A stretch of DNA of 64,000 bases, from assembly GCF_000400935.1 (NCBI RefSeq), contig NC_021280.1:186001-250000 (forward strand), written 5' to 3'. The translations under genes and the position numbers were made by a program. The notes under the pieces are model-generated. The model was not told the origin of the DNA and searched no databases. It worked only from the letters and a program-made list of their open reading frames with translations. The stretch comes from Spiroplasma chrysopicola DF-1 (GTDB taxonomy: Bacteria > Bacillota_I > Bacilli_A > Mycoplasmatales > Mycoplasmataceae). Each line of letters begins with the position of its first letter. Position 1 is the stretch's first letter. Shown one piece after another: positions 42,276 through 53,147 of the stretch.

Positions 42276-43691
42276 GTGAAAACTAAGGCTAAAAAACAAA
42301 AAAAGGAAATAAGTTTGACAAAATCATCGAGTTTCTTTGTTAAAAACAAAGATTTGATTAAAAGAATTTTATTTACAATTATGGTTTTAGTAATTATTCG
42401 TTTGGGTAGTTACTTAACCGTCCCTGGCGTTCAGGTTTCTGATAACTTTAATAGTAATGCAGAATCCGAACAATTCTTTGCGCTAATTTCAATGTTAGGT
42501 GGGGGAACACTAGGACAATTTTCAATTTTAGCCTTAGGGGTATCACCATATATTACCGCCTCAATTATTGTCCAATTATTATCAACTGATGTAATTCCAC
42601 CATTATCGCGCTGAGCAAAAAGTGGGGAAAAAGGTCGAAAAAAATTGGACCGTTTAACAAAATGATTAACAATCCCCTTTGCAATTATGCAGGGGATTGC
42701 GACTATCTTTACCATGGCTAATCAAGGTTTAATTACCCCAAAATGAACATCAAGTGATTTTGGAACAGGGAGCCCAATCTTCTATTATATTTTAATTCCT
42801 TGTGCTTTGATTGCCGGAACAATGTTAATGTTGTGAATGGCTGATCAAATTACCATTAAAGGAATTGGAAATGGGGTTTCGTTAATTATTTTTGCCGGAA
42901 TTGTTGCTAAATTACCAGAAAACTTAGTGACAACTTTCAAATTCTGAATTTCAGGGCAAGAAGATATTAACTTATTGTTTGATGGAATCCTAAAATTCTT
43001 AGGATATGTCATCATGTTCTTATTAGTAATTCTCTTTGTTGTAATGTTAAATGAATCGGAACGAAAACTACCAATTCAACAAACCGGAAGTGGATTATCC
43101 GCGGGGGGTCAAGAAGAGACCAAACCGTTCTTACCATTAAAAATTAACTCTGCCGGAGTTATCCCTGTTATTTTTGCTTCAGCATTAATTTCAGCGCCAA
43201 TTACTGTTGCCCAAATCATTAGTGTTAATAATCCAACAAATGGTTTTGTGTGATTTAGTAATAACTATTTATCATTTAATACGTGACCTGGAATTATTAT
43301 TTATGCTGTTTTAACGATTCTATTTACTTTCTTGTATTCGCAAGTGCAAATGAATCCAGAAAAGATTGCCGAAAACTTTCAAAAAGCGGGAACCTTTATT
43401 CCCGGAGTACGGCCAGGAAAAGAAACAGAAAAATATATTAAAGGGACAATTAATCGTTTAAGTATTTTAGGATCAATTTTCTTAGCGGGAATTGCTGTCT
43501 TACCATACATTATTAGTAAATTAACATCCCTACCAAGTGCCTTAGCAATTGGGGGAACTGGTTTAATTATTATGGTGTCAGTTGCGTTAGAAACTGTCCG
43601 TCAAGTTAAAGGACGGATTACTCAACAAGCCTTTATTGATAAAAAAGCCGAAAATATTATTAATGACAAAAACGATTCATATTTATGATAG
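42276..43691 (+). CDS. secY: Protein translocase subunit SecY
   Basis: 471 residues from a GTG start two bases after the L15 stop, with GAGGT ten bases upstream. SecY forms the Sec channel; ten membrane helices fit the hydrophobic pattern. Typical parts: LIVFRLGSYLTVPGV-like VLVIIRLGSYLTVPGVQ near residue 40, QFSILALGVSPYITASIIVQLL, plug and the C-terminal loop KPGKETEKYI (GVRPGKETEKYIKGTINRL). The N-terminus before the first helix is longer than usual and basic (KTKAKKQKKEISLTKSSS). Last codon before TAG is TGA (Trp). Confidence 0.97.
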
Positions 43692-43709
43692 AGAAGGAAA
43701 AATATTGTA

Positions 43710-44348
43710 ATGAAAAACATTATTTTATTAGGAGCGCCTGGGAGTGGGAAGGGAACACAATCAGAACATTTAATTAAGGAATATGGTTTTCACCATCTTT
43801 CAACCGGAGATATTATTCGTAAAAATATTCACGATAATACGGAATATGGTCAATTGTGTAAAAAATATTCCGAAGAGGGTAAACTAGTTCCCGATGATAT
43901 TATGATTGCAATGGTTGAAGACCATTTAAAAAACTTACAAGGAAGCATCATTTGAGATGGCTTTCCACGAACAATTAATCAAGCGCAAAAATTAGACGAA
44001 TTATTGGCAAAATTAGGGCGTAAGATTAATCATACATTATATTTTGAAATTGATGAAAGTAAGATAATTGCCCGTATTACTGGGCGACGCATTTGTCCAA
44101 AATGTGGTAAAACATACCATTTAACGGCTTTACCACCAAAACAAGCAGGACTTTGTGATTTTGATGGGAGCACTTTAATTCAACGCGCTGATGATAGCGC
44201 CGACAAAATTACAGTTCGCTTAGTAGCCTATCATAAAGATACGGCCCCATTAGTTGCATACTACTTACATCAACAAAATTTAACGGTCATTGATGCTGAT
44301 ATGACGGGAAATGCCGTTTGAGATCAAATCGTGGCGGTACTTAAATAA
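43710..44348 (+). CDS. adk: Adenylate kinase
   Basis: 212 residues. P-loop GAPGSGKGTQSE (8-19), LSTGDIIRKNI, DGFPRT read through TGA as WDGFPRT, and the LID domain with a structural zinc site CPKCGKTYHL...CDFDG (Cys, Cys, Cys, Asp), the Gram-positive form. Converts AMP plus ATP to 2 ADP. Position after secY is ancestral; map, which often follows, has moved to the end of the cluster. Confidence 0.98.
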
Positions 44349-44364
44349 AAGGAGGTAATATTTA

Positions 44365-44583
44365 ATGGCCAAAAGTGATTTATTAGAAGTCCAGGGGACA
44401 ATTTTAGAAGTATTACCAAATACAATGTTTAAGGTGAAATTAGAAAATGGCGCAGTTATTCTTGCCCACGTTTCTGGTAAAATCCGGATGAATTACATTC
44501 GCATTTTACCAGGGGATGCGGTAACTGTTGAAATGTCACCATATGATTTAGAACGTGGGCGTATTATTTTTAGACATAAATAG
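44365..44583 (+). CDS. infA: Translation initiation factor IF-1
   Basis: 72 residues, exactly usual length: [41 protein letters not shown] and [22 protein letters not shown]-1 blocks the A site during initiation. AAAGGAGGT ribosome site after adk. Confidence 0.98.
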   Translation: MAKSDLLEVQGTILEVLPNTMFKVKLENGAVILAHVSGKIRMNYIRILPGDAVTVEMSPYDLERGRIIFRHK

Positions 44584-44606
44584 AAAATGTAAAAGGAGAC
44601 AGCACG

Positions 44607-44720
44607 ATGAAAGTACGATCATCTGTAAAAAAAATTTGTGACAAATGTCGTGTAATTAGACGAAAAAGTCGTGTTATGATAATTTGTCAACAACCAAAAC
44701 ATAAACAAAGACAAGGTTAA
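44607..44720 (+). CDS. rpmJ: 50S ribosomal protein L36
   Basis: 37 residues: [37 protein letters not shown]. Zinc form with Cys11, Cys14, Cys27 and His as ligands. Too short for most gene finders. Strong AAAGGAG site; between infA and rpsM as in most bacteria. Confidence 0.97.
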   Translation: MKVRSSVKKICDKCRVIRRKSRVMIICQQPKHKQRQG

Positions 44721-44736
44721 TAAAGGAGGAAGTTAA

Positions 44737-45102
44737 ATGGCACGTATTGGCGGAGTAGATATTCCAAATGATAAGCGAGTAGTTATTGCATTAACTTATA
44801 TCTATGGAATTGGAAAACCATTATCACAAGAAATTTTAAAAGGAGCTAACATCTCAGAAGATGTTCGCGTTAAAGATTTATCAGAAGATGAATTAACAAA
44901 AATCAGAAATGAAATTGCAAAATATAAAACTGAAGGGGACTTACGTCGAGAAGTTGCTCTAAACATTAAAAGATTAATGGAAATTGGAAGTTATCGGGGA
45001 ATGCGTCACCGTAAAGGATTACCAGTGCGGGGACAATCTTCAAAACAAAATGCTCGAACAGTTAAAGGGCCACGTAAGACTGTGGCTAATAAGAAAAAAT
45101 AG
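44737..45102 (+). CDS. rpsM: 30S ribosomal protein S13
   Basis: 121 residues. [34 protein letters not shown], and [20 protein letters not shown] followed by the basic tail [13 protein letters not shown]13 in the 30S head contacts the P-site tRNA. AAAGGAGG site. Confidence 0.98.
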   Translation: MARIGGVDIPNDKRVVIALTYIYGIGKPLSQEILKGANISEDVRVKDLSEDELTKIRNEIAKYKTEGDLRREVALNIKRLMEIGSYRGMRHRKGLPVRGQSSKQNARTVKGPRKTVANKKK

Positions 45103-45120
45103 GTAGAGAGGAGAATAATT

Positions 45121-45510
45121 ATGGCAGGTAAAAAAACAGTTAGCAAGAAAAAAGCGAAAAAAAATATTCTGAAAGGAATCGCCCATATTCATTCAACTTT
45201 CAATAATACAATTGTGACAATTTCAGATGAAGCAGGAAATGTAATTTCATGATCATCAGCTGGCGCAATGGGATTTAAAGGAAGTAAGAAATCAACACCA
45301 TATGCTGCGCAAATGGTTGCTGAAGCCGCTGCAAAAGCAAGCCAAGAACATGGCATGAATAGTGTTCAAGTTGAAGTTAAAGGTCCGGGACCAGGAAGAG
45401 ATGCTGCGGTACGTAGTATTCAAGCAATTGGGTTAGAAATTACTTCAATTAAAGATGTAACTCCAATTCCTCATAATGGGGCAAGACCACCAAAAAGACC
45501 AAGAGGATAG
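45121..45510 (+). CDS. rpsK: 30S ribosomal protein S11
   Basis: 129 residues. [40 protein letters not shown] (Trp is TGA), [17 protein letters not shown] and the C-terminal [15 protein letters not shown] are diagnostic. Part of the 30S platform. The start ATG 45121 follows GAGAGGAG. Confidence 0.98.
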
Positions 45511-45524
45511 GAGAAAGATACTTA

Positions 45525-46478
45525 ATGAAACAATTTATTAGACCTGAATTTAAATTACAAGCTGAAGATAAAACAAATAATTATGGTAAGTTTTTAGTTG
45601 AACCATTAGAACGAGGTTTTGGAATAACTTTAGGTAATGCTATTCGCCGAACATTATTATCAGCAACACCAGGAGCAGCAGTTTTTGCTGTTCGTATCAA
45701 AGGAGCATCACATGAATTTACCGCAATTCCCGGCGTTGTTGAACATGTAACAAAAATTATTTTAAACATTAAAAATTTAGTGTTAATTATTAACCAAGAT
45801 ATTATTCCTGACGGAGAATCAGTAATCTTAAAAATTTCTTCAACAAAAGAAGGAGAAGTTTTAGCAAAAGATATTATTTTGCCAGCTGGAGTTGAAGTTG
45901 TTAACCAAAATCTTCATATTGCCACAATTTCAAAAGGTGGGAGTTTAGAAATTGAATTACATGCTCGTAATTCACGTGGGTATAAATCATTTAATGACAA
46001 TAAAAAAGAAAAAAAGTATGCTGATTTAATTGTAATTGATTCAAATTATTCACCAATTGAAAAAGTTTCTTATAAAGTAGAACCAACAAAAGTTGGGAAA
46101 AATGCTGATTTAGAAAAATTAGAATTAGAAGTGCAAACAGATAGCTCAATTACTCCGGTTAATGCCGTAGCAATGGCAGCGAAAGTATTAACAGAGCACT
46201 TAGAATTCTTTGTTAACTTAAATGAAGCAATTAAAGCAACGCAAATTATTTCATCGGAAACTGAAACAGAAGAAGATGAATTAGACCGTAGTATTGATGA
46301 GTTAGAGTTTACGCAACGTTCACAAAATTGCTTAAAACGAGCAAAAATTGATACATTACGTGACTTAGTTTCAAAAACAGAAGATGAAATTCAACAAATC
46401 CGTAATTTAGGGAAAAAATCATTAACAGAAATTAAAGAAAAAGTTGCCCAATTAGGGTTACACTTTAGAAGAGATTAG
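45525..46478 (+). CDS. rpoA: RNA polymerase subunit alpha
   Basis: 317 residues, usual. N-terminal dimerisation domain: [20 protein letters not shown] and [15 protein letters not shown]-terminal domain (about 250-317): [40 protein letters not shown], the DNA- and activator-contact helix-hairpin-helix. It follows rpsK by 14 bases in the alpha operon order. Confidence 0.98.
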   Translation: MKQFIRPEFKLQAEDKTNNYGKFLVEPLERGFGITLGNAIRRTLLSATPGAAVFAVRIKGASHEFTAIPGVVEHVTKIILNIKNLVLIINQDIIPDGESVILKISSTKEGEVLAKDIILPAGVEVVNQNLHIATISKGGSLEIELHARNSRGYKSFNDNKKEKKYADLIVIDSNYSPIEKVSYKVEPTKVGKNADLEKLELEVQTDSSITPVNAVAMAAKVLTEHLEFFVNLNEAIKATQIISSETETEEDELDRSIDELEFTQRSQNCLKRAKIDTLRDLVSKTEDEIQQIRNLGKKSLTEIKEKVAQLGLHFRRD

Positions 46479-46493
46479 TAAGGAGGAGTTCAA

Positions 46494-46853
46494 ATGTCAT
46501 ATCAACAAAAAAGAGGGAAAAACACTTCATGAAGAAACGGCTTAATGCGTAATTTAGCAACAGAATTAATTATTCATGAACGCCTAGAAGTTACTGAAAC
46601 AAGAGCAAAAGAATTACGTAAACATGTTGATAAACTAGTTACTTTAGGAAAAAGACAAGATTTGCATTCACGTCGTCGTGCGGCAAGTTTCTTACGTAAT
46701 ATTGATGCAAATGAAAAAGAAACAGCATTACAAAAATTATTTGATGGTGTAGCTAAAAAATATAAAAATCGTAACGGTGGATACACTCGAATTCTGAAGT
46801 TAGATAATCGTAAAGGCGATAATGCCCCTATGGTAATTATCGAATTAGTATAA
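46494..46853 (+). CDS. rplQ: 50S ribosomal protein L17
   Basis: 119 residues. [20 protein letters not shown] (Trp is TGA), [22 protein letters not shown] and [21 protein letters not shown] are conserved. Starts after AAGGAGGAG. Ends in a terminator that closes the S10-spc-alpha cluster. Confidence 0.97.
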
Positions 46854-46882
46854 AAACTAATGGCAACATTAGTTTTTTTATT
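46853..46882 (+). terminator. Terminator of the ribosomal protein cluster
   Basis: AAAACTAATG / CATTAGTTTT stem around GCAA, then TTT. It overlaps the rplQ stop. Confidence 0.92.
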
Positions 46883-46913
46883 TTATAATTAGAAGGAGAA
46901 AAGAGGAGAAAAA

Positions 46914-47657
46914 ATGGTAACAATAAAAACCGCGCAAGAAATTAGTTATATCCGTAAAGCATGTGAAACGCTAAAATTAATTCACCAAGAATTAAAAGCA
47001 ATGATTAAACCAGGAGTAACAGGTTTAATGTTAAATCAAAAGGCTGAAGAAATCATGGCCGCCAATGATTGTGTGCCAAATTTTAAAGGCTTATACAATT
47101 TCCCCGCTTCAATTTGTGTTTCGTTAAATGATGTTTTAGTCCATGGGATTCCTGATCATCGCCCATTTCAAAATGGGGATTTAGTATCAGTTGATGCAGG
47201 ATGTGCTTATCAAGGCTATAATTCAGATGGGGCTTTTACCGTAATTGTTGGTAACCCAAAAGATCCAATTGACGAAAAACTAGTTTTCGTAACCAAAACA
47301 TCATTGGAAAAAGCGATTGCGATTTTAAAACCAGGAGTCAGAATTGGTGATATTAGTGCAACAATCCAAAGTTATGTTGAAGAAAATGGCTTTTTTTTGC
47401 CAACAGAGTTTACAGGACACGGTATTGGGCGTAATTTACATGAAGAACCCCATATTCCTAATAGTGGTCCAGTTGGAGTTGGGATGCGTTTACAAGCAGG
47501 TATGACAATTTGTATTGAACCAATGGTCCAAATTGGAACAAAAGAGATTAAAATGCTTAGTGATAACTGAACCCCTGTTTCAAAAAATCGTTTAAATAGT
47601 GCCCATTTTGAGCATACAATTTTAATTACTGACCAAGGTTGTGAAGTATTAACATAA
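46914..47657 (+). CDS. map: Methionine aminopeptidase, type I
   Basis: 247 residues. It removes the initiator Met. Metal ligands in order: Asp in LVSVDAGCAYQGYNSDGAF (both Asp), His in TGHGIGRNLHEEPHI, Glu in MTICIEPMV, and the last Glu in AHFEHTILIT after a TGA Trp. PNFKGLYNFPASICVSLNDVLVHG is the substrate loop. In most Firmicutes map sits between adk and infA; here it is just past rplQ behind a terminator, with its own AAAAGAGGAG site. Confidence 0.97.
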
Positions 47658-47711
47658 TAAAAGATAATTATTAAAATTGCATTCCGCAATAAAAAAATAA
47701 TTTTAAAATGT

Positions 47712-47717
47712 TATAAT
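47712..47717 (+). promoter_or_regulatory. Extended -10 promoter (TGTTATAAT) before the glycosyltransferase
   Basis: AAAATGTTATAATAAAGG: TG one base before TATAAT, no clear -35. The coding start at 47746 follows AAGGAAGG. Confidence 0.5.
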
Positions 47718-47745
47718 AAAGGTATGAAAAAGGAAGGATGTTTAT

Positions 47746-48717
47746 ATGTTTTTATCATTTCTTATTGTCGCGCAGAATAATCCCGTTAAATTAATTAAAA
47801 CGCTTAGTTCAATTCGTGCGCAAACAGAACAAGATTTTGAGGTTATTTTAGTTGACGATACTGGTTTTCAACCAAAATCAGTTGTTTTAGACTTTATGTC
47901 AGAATATTTTTATCAATTTAACAAACAAATCAAAGTAATTACCAATTTACGTAGCCAAGGTTTTTCATATTCAATGAATACAGGAATTAATAAGGCCACT
48001 GGCGAATACATTGTTTTTGTTAAAGAAGGTGAAGTTCTGTATGAAAATCTTGTTGCAACATTGAAAAAAACAGTAGCAGAATTTAGCACTAATAATAAAG
48101 TAATTAATCTTTTAGAATTTGGGATTCGATATGCTAATCTAAAAACAAATAGTTTTAGTCGTTTAGCAACCGAAAAATTATTATCACCAAAAACAAATAA
48201 AGAAGTTTTAGCATATGTGCATCCTTTATTGCATACAAAAGCTTTTAATCGCGAAATGTTAATTAAAAAACAAATTTACTTTGCTAATTACACTCGTAAC
48301 GAAACATTCTTTATTTATAAAGTTTTAGCTTATGCGGATGGAGTTGTTGCAGTTAAAGATATCTTAGCTGACTATGATTTAGGACAAGTTAAATACAGTG
48401 TTTTTGACTTACTAAAACAATGAGTTCATATTTTTAACTTTTATCGTGAACATAATTTGTATAAAGAATATTATGATGAATTAGAATATGCTTATGTTCG
48501 TTTCTGTTTAGTGTCATTTTTACGATTAGTACGTTTACAACATAATAAACAATTAGCAATTAAAGCAATTAATAGTGCGGAAAATAAAGTTGATCGCCGA
48601 ATTAAATCTTTTATGAAAAATAAGTATGCTATAAACATTAGCGAACCTAAATTCCGAATAATTGCTGGAGATATTAAAGGTTATATTAAAGCATGACGTG
48701 CTGAATTTGCTAGATAA
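47746..48717 (+). CDS. Glycosyltransferase family 2-like protein
   Basis: 323 residues. The GT-A fold nucleotide-binding part is clear: FLSFLIVAQNNPVKLIKTLS, IRAQTEQDFEVILVDDTGF, then LRSQGFSYSMNTGINKATGEYIVFVKEGE. The usual DxD (metal-binding) is replaced by VKEGE at that place, so catalysis is not certain. A C-terminal helical part (after ~225) has basic segments but no clear membrane helix. Such proteins in mollicutes decorate glycolipids; substrate unknown. Three TGA Trp. Followed at 17 bases by an RDD membrane protein. Confidence 0.82.
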
Positions 48718-48734
48718 GATTTTTTAATGTTAAT

Positions 48735-49514
48735 ATGAAAATTATTACGAAAAAAACGACTGATAAATCCCCAGAATTTAATGAACAAGTTGTAAAAAGA
48801 CCACTACCATCAACAGAGCCTGAACATTCCGAACTAGATTATTTTCTTTTAGCTTCGCCCTGACGAATTATTTTAGCCCGTTTTTTTGATATTATTATTG
48901 CTAGTATTTTACCGCTAGTCTTATCAATAACAATGGTCAAATGAAATCCAACCTATGCGATTTGGGGTTTGATTCTATTAATTGTCATAACTTTTGTTTT
49001 TTTATTTCTTTATTTTATTGTAATCCCGTATTTGTGGGGTGGCAAAACTTTTTGTAAATGAGTTCTACGGATTAAATTAATTTGTTTAAATCAAAAAATA
49101 ACTTTTTTAGCCCTTTTTGTCCGTGAAGCACTAATTATTTTTATTCCGTGACTAATTGAATTATTATTTGATTTTGCCTGCATTATGATTTTTAAAATAA
49201 ATATTATTGATCTTTTTAAAAATAAAACAATTGATGCCCCAATTGCTGTTATTATCATGAAAATAGTTGTGACCTTTTATTTTCTATGATATTTAGGCTT
49301 AATTTTTGCGGTTATTTTTAATAAAGATCATCAAATTTTACTTGATCGGCAATCAAAATTAATGATTGTTAAAATAAAACCAAAAGAACCCGTATCCCCA
49401 ACCAAACCAATTAAAAAATTGATTAATCGAGATAAAAAACATGTTCATTTAGGAACAGATCAACCAGGGAATTTAACGGATGAAGCGTTAAAAGAAATTG
49501 ATGAACTAACATAA
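48735..49514 (+). CDS. RDD-family membrane protein
   Basis: 259 residues. After a polar N-terminus (~1-40) come the conserved RDD-type pieces RIILARFFDIIIASILPLVL and YLWGGKTFCKWVLRIKLI, with about five hydrophobic helices up to residue ~205, then a charged cytoplasmic tail (RQSKLMIVKIKPKEPVSPTK). RDD proteins are of unknown transport function. TGA codes several Trp. No good ribosome site; the gene may be read from the preceding one. The family call is fairly safe. Confidence 0.82.
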
Positions 49515-49537
49515 TATTATAAAAAGGAGCTTAAAAA

Positions 49538-51745
49538 ATGTTAAATGAATTTATTACAAACTTGAATCCAAATCAACGCGAGGCGGTTTTAGCAATTAAA
49601 GGCCCCGTTCGGATTATTGCGGGGGCGGGAAGCGGCAAAACCCGAGTTATTATTAATAAAATTGCTTATTTAATTAAATATGGTAATTTGAAACCATGAA
49701 GAATTTGTGCTGTAACATTTACCAATAAAGCCGCAAATGAAATGAAAGAACGTATTATTGACTTGATTGGTTCAGATGGTAAACAATGTAGTATTTCAAC
49801 CTATCACGCCTTATGTGTGCGGATTTTGCGAGAAGATATTGATACATTAGGTTATAATCGTAATTTCAATATTATTGATAATCAAGACCAAGATAGTATT
49901 TTTAGAATAATCTATAAAAAAATGGATTATAAGTATGATAATAATGAGGCAAAGTTGTTAAAAAGTGCCTTGTCAAATTGAAAGAATGATTTTATTTCCC
50001 CGGCTAGTGCAAGCGCCAACAACAGCGATAATCCAAATGCGCGTCGCTGAGCCCATGTCTATAAACTATATCAAGAACGGTTGCTAGAATTAAATAGTTT
50101 AGATTTTAATGATTTAATTTTATTAACTTACCAATTATTTCGTGATCATTTAACAGTGTTAGCAAAATGACAAGGTCGTTTTGATTATTTTTTAGTTGAT
50201 GAGTTTCAAGATACAAATGATTTACAATTTAGTATTATTAAGTGATTAACTGGTGAACAACAAAATATTACTGTTGTTGGTGACCCTGATCAAACGATTT
50301 ATTCATGACGAGGAGCAAAAATTAGTTTAATCTTAAACTTTGATCGGGAATTTAAAAATACCGAAACAGTTATTCTTGATCAAAATTATCGTTCAAGTCA
50401 AAATATTTTAAATTTAGCTAATAGTTTAATTGAAAATAATCCAAATCGGATTAAAAAAGAATTGTTTACAGCTAATCAAAGTGGGATTAAACCAATTTTA
50501 TATCATGGTCATAGTGGCGGGGATGAAGCTGAATTTGTTGCTGGGAAAATTCACACCCTTGTTAAAAATGAAGAGGTGCGCTACCAAGACATTTTAATTT
50601 TATATCGTGCTAATTATTTATCACGCGATATTGAAGGTGCCTTAGCTGACTATGGGATTTCTTACCATATTTATGGTGCCTTTAAATTTTATGAACGTAA
50701 AGAAATTAAGGATGCCTTATCTTTTTTACGCTTATTAGTTAATAATGATCCGTTAGCTTTACAACGGGTGTTATTATTATTTCCAAAAGTAGGGGAAAAA
50801 ACTATTGAACATTTTTTTGAACTGATTGCAACAGAACACCTAACAGGTAGTGACTTATTAATTAATCATCATGAACTACTAGGGACAGGTTTAGCAAACA
50901 AATTAGAACCACTAAAAAAAGCCTTAATAGCTGGGCAAAAAGCTCTGCAAGAAGAAAAAACAATTGGGGAAGTGTTAGAACAATTGCTAAAAGAAAGTGG
51001 TTATTTACAACTTTTAAAAGATAACTTTGAAGAGGAACGCGTTGAAAATATTAAAGAATTATTTAATTCAATTAAAAAATTTGATCAACAAAATAGTGAT
51101 TTAAATGGAATTGATTTAGTTAATGAATATCTCCAATTAATGGCGCTGCAAACTGATAATGATAATAATTTAGTATCAGAAGATGCTGTTGCATTAATGA
51201 CAATTCATAATGCGAAGGGATTAGAAAAAAAAGTTGTTTTCATTATTGGCCTAAATGAAGGGATTTTTCCCTCGGCTCAAGCGATTCGCGGAGGGGCAAG
51301 CCAAATGGAAGAAGAAAGACGAACATTTTATGTTGCAATTACAAGAGCAAAAGAGCAATTATTTATTAGTTATGCTGATGGCTTTTCTTATATTACTAAT
51401 AATGAACGGTTCCCATCACGCTTTATTAAAGAACTAAATGAAAATTATTTTGATTTAATAGAAACTGAACATACAAAACCAGAATCAAAATATATTGATA
51501 AGTTTCAAAACTTTAAAAAGGATTGAAGAATTAGCTTAGAGGATTTTGGTTCACAAAAATACTTAAAAAATAAAGAAACAGATGCTGTTAAAAATCAGTG
51601 AAAAATTAATGATACAGTTAACCATGAATTATTTGGAACGGGGGTAGTTGTTAAAATTATTGCTCAAAATATTCAAATTGTCTTTCCGTCCCCAATTGGT
51701 TCAAAGATTATTTCCGCTGATAGTAAGGCAATTACAAAGGGATAA
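49538..51745 (+). CDS. pcrA: ATP-dependent DNA helicase PcrA/UvrD
   Basis: 735 residues, normal. Superfamily 1 motifs: [15 protein letters not shown] (Q motif), GAGSGKT (29-35), [14 protein letters not shown] (Ia), [10 protein letters not shown] (II), [14 protein letters not shown] (III, Trp is TGA), [12 protein letters not shown] (IV), [21 protein letters not shown] (V) and [18 protein letters not shown] (VI). It removes RecA and repairs damage, and limits plasmid-type replication. A C-terminal domain ([20 protein letters not shown]-like) binds RNA polymerase in Bacillus. AAAAGGAGC ribosome site. Confidence 0.98.
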
Positions 51746-51762
51746 AAAAAGAGGTGGTAAAA

Positions 51763-52677
51763 ATGAAAATTCGCAATTATAAAGAGTTAGCAAAAATTGC
51801 TGGTTGTGGGGTTGGGACGATTTCGCGTTATTTTAGTGGTGGTTCAATTAGCCCTCAAATGACCCAACGCATTGAAGCAATTTTAAAGACTAATGAATAT
51901 GAAAAGAAAAGTGAAAATGCGAAAGTAATTTACCTTTTATTACCAACTAATTTAAATCACAGCTATTTTTTGCTTTTTCAGAAATTATTAAATTGTTTGT
52001 TAGATCAGCAGTATGCAATTAATACAATTTTTCTAACATCTAATTGAGAGCAACATGATGAACAACAGTTAAAGTTACTAATTAATAGTAATTTTGAAAA
52101 AATAATTTTATTTTGACCAGTAGCCAATGGCTTTATTACCGAAATTCTTGATTTTTTACAGCCTTGAAAAGAACAATCAATTTTAATTGGCCAAAATTGC
52201 CCTGACTGAACTGCTTTCTTTATTAATAATGAGAGGCTAATGTATGATTTTACAATGCATTTATTGGCAAAGGCTAAAAGTATTTTATTTTTAAACACAA
52301 AAGAAAATGATAATAAAGAGTTTTATCGCGGTTATTATAAAGCTTGTCAAGAAGTTACTATTACTCCCCAACAATTAATATTGCAACAAATTGGGGATGA
52401 AGATGAACTTAACTTAACTAATATAATTATTGACAATAAGATTGAAGCAGTTATTTGTTATGAAGATTATCCACAGTTTTTATTATCAAAACTTGCAAAT
52501 TATCCTGTAGCAGTAGCGACAATTACTTGAAATGATGAAGATATTAATCATCCATGAAAAAGTGCTAAAACAATGGTAATTGATTGAACGGAAATGCTAA
52601 CAAAATTAGTAACAATTCTTAATAACCCGGACCAAAAAGCAGAAACATTAGAATTACGCTATAAAATTAACGATTAA
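51763..52677 (+). CDS. LacI-type transcription regulator
   Basis: 304 residues from ATG 51763, with GAGGTGG seven bases before (GTG 51754 is in that site). The N-terminal helix-turn-helix RNYKELAKIAGCGVGTISRY with FSGGSISPQMTQRIEAILKT is a LacI-family head. The remaining ~245 residues look like a periplasmic-binding-type sensor but are very diverged (KVIYLLLPTNLNHSYF, KIILFWPVANGF), with many Trp (TGA). It may bind a sugar or phosphosugar. It sits between pcrA and ptsH; the ptsH promoter region next door is a candidate target, but no clear operator was found. Confidence 0.82.
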
Positions 52678-52702
52678 AAGGATAAAAAAACGGAATATTT
52701 TA

Positions 52703-52729
52703 TTGAAAATTACATTTCTTTGATATAAT
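52703..52729 (+). promoter_or_regulatory. Promoter of ptsH
   Basis: TTGAAA (52703-52708) and TATAAT (52724-52729), spacer 15 bases, shorter than ideal. ptsH starts at 52771 after AAGGAGGA. Confidence 0.45.
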
Positions 52730-52770
52730 TATTAAGGACATTAAGATTTATATTTAAGGAGGAAATTTGA

Positions 52771-53034
52771 ATGGCATCGTTTAAGGCTATTATTATTGAT
52801 CCAGTTGGTATGCATGCTCGTCCAGCCGCATTAATTGTAGGAGAAGCAGGAAAATACAAATCGGATATTACAATTTTTTCAGGAGGAAAAAGTGGTAATT
52901 TAAAATCAATTATGACAATTATTGCCTTGGGTATTCACAAGGGGGCAGAAGTTGAAATTGTTGCAACTGGTGAAGACGAAGAAGCAGCAATTAGCGGAAT
53001 TGAAAAAATAATGAAAGATAACAAAGTTATATAG
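52771..53034 (+). CDS. ptsH: Phosphocarrier protein HPr
   Basis: 87 residues. His15 in DPVGMHARPAALIV receives phosphate from enzyme I; Ser46 in SGNLKSIMTIIALG is the site of HPr kinase in Gram-positives. FKAIIIDPVGMHARP and EAAISGIEKIMKDNKVI are family-typical. It carries phosphate to all PTS sugar permeases. Strong AAGGAGGA site; single gene with own terminator. Confidence 0.98.
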   Translation: MASFKAIIIDPVGMHARPAALIVGEAGKYKSDITIFSGGKSGNLKSIMTIIALGIHKGAEVEIVATGEDEEAAISGIEKIMKDNKVI

Positions 53035-53048
53035 TTATTACAATTCAT

Positions 53049-53085
53049 AAAAAATTAAAATTTTAGAAATTTTAATTTTTTTTTT
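53049..53085 (+). terminator. Terminator of ptsH
   Basis: AAAATTAAAATTT / AAATTTTAATTTT stem around TAG, followed by a run of T. All A-T pairs but long. Confidence 0.85.
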
Positions 53086-53147
53086 AAATTTTATCAAAAA
53101 GTTTATTGTTTTAATATTTAGTATATAATTAAAATTGAGGTGTAAAT

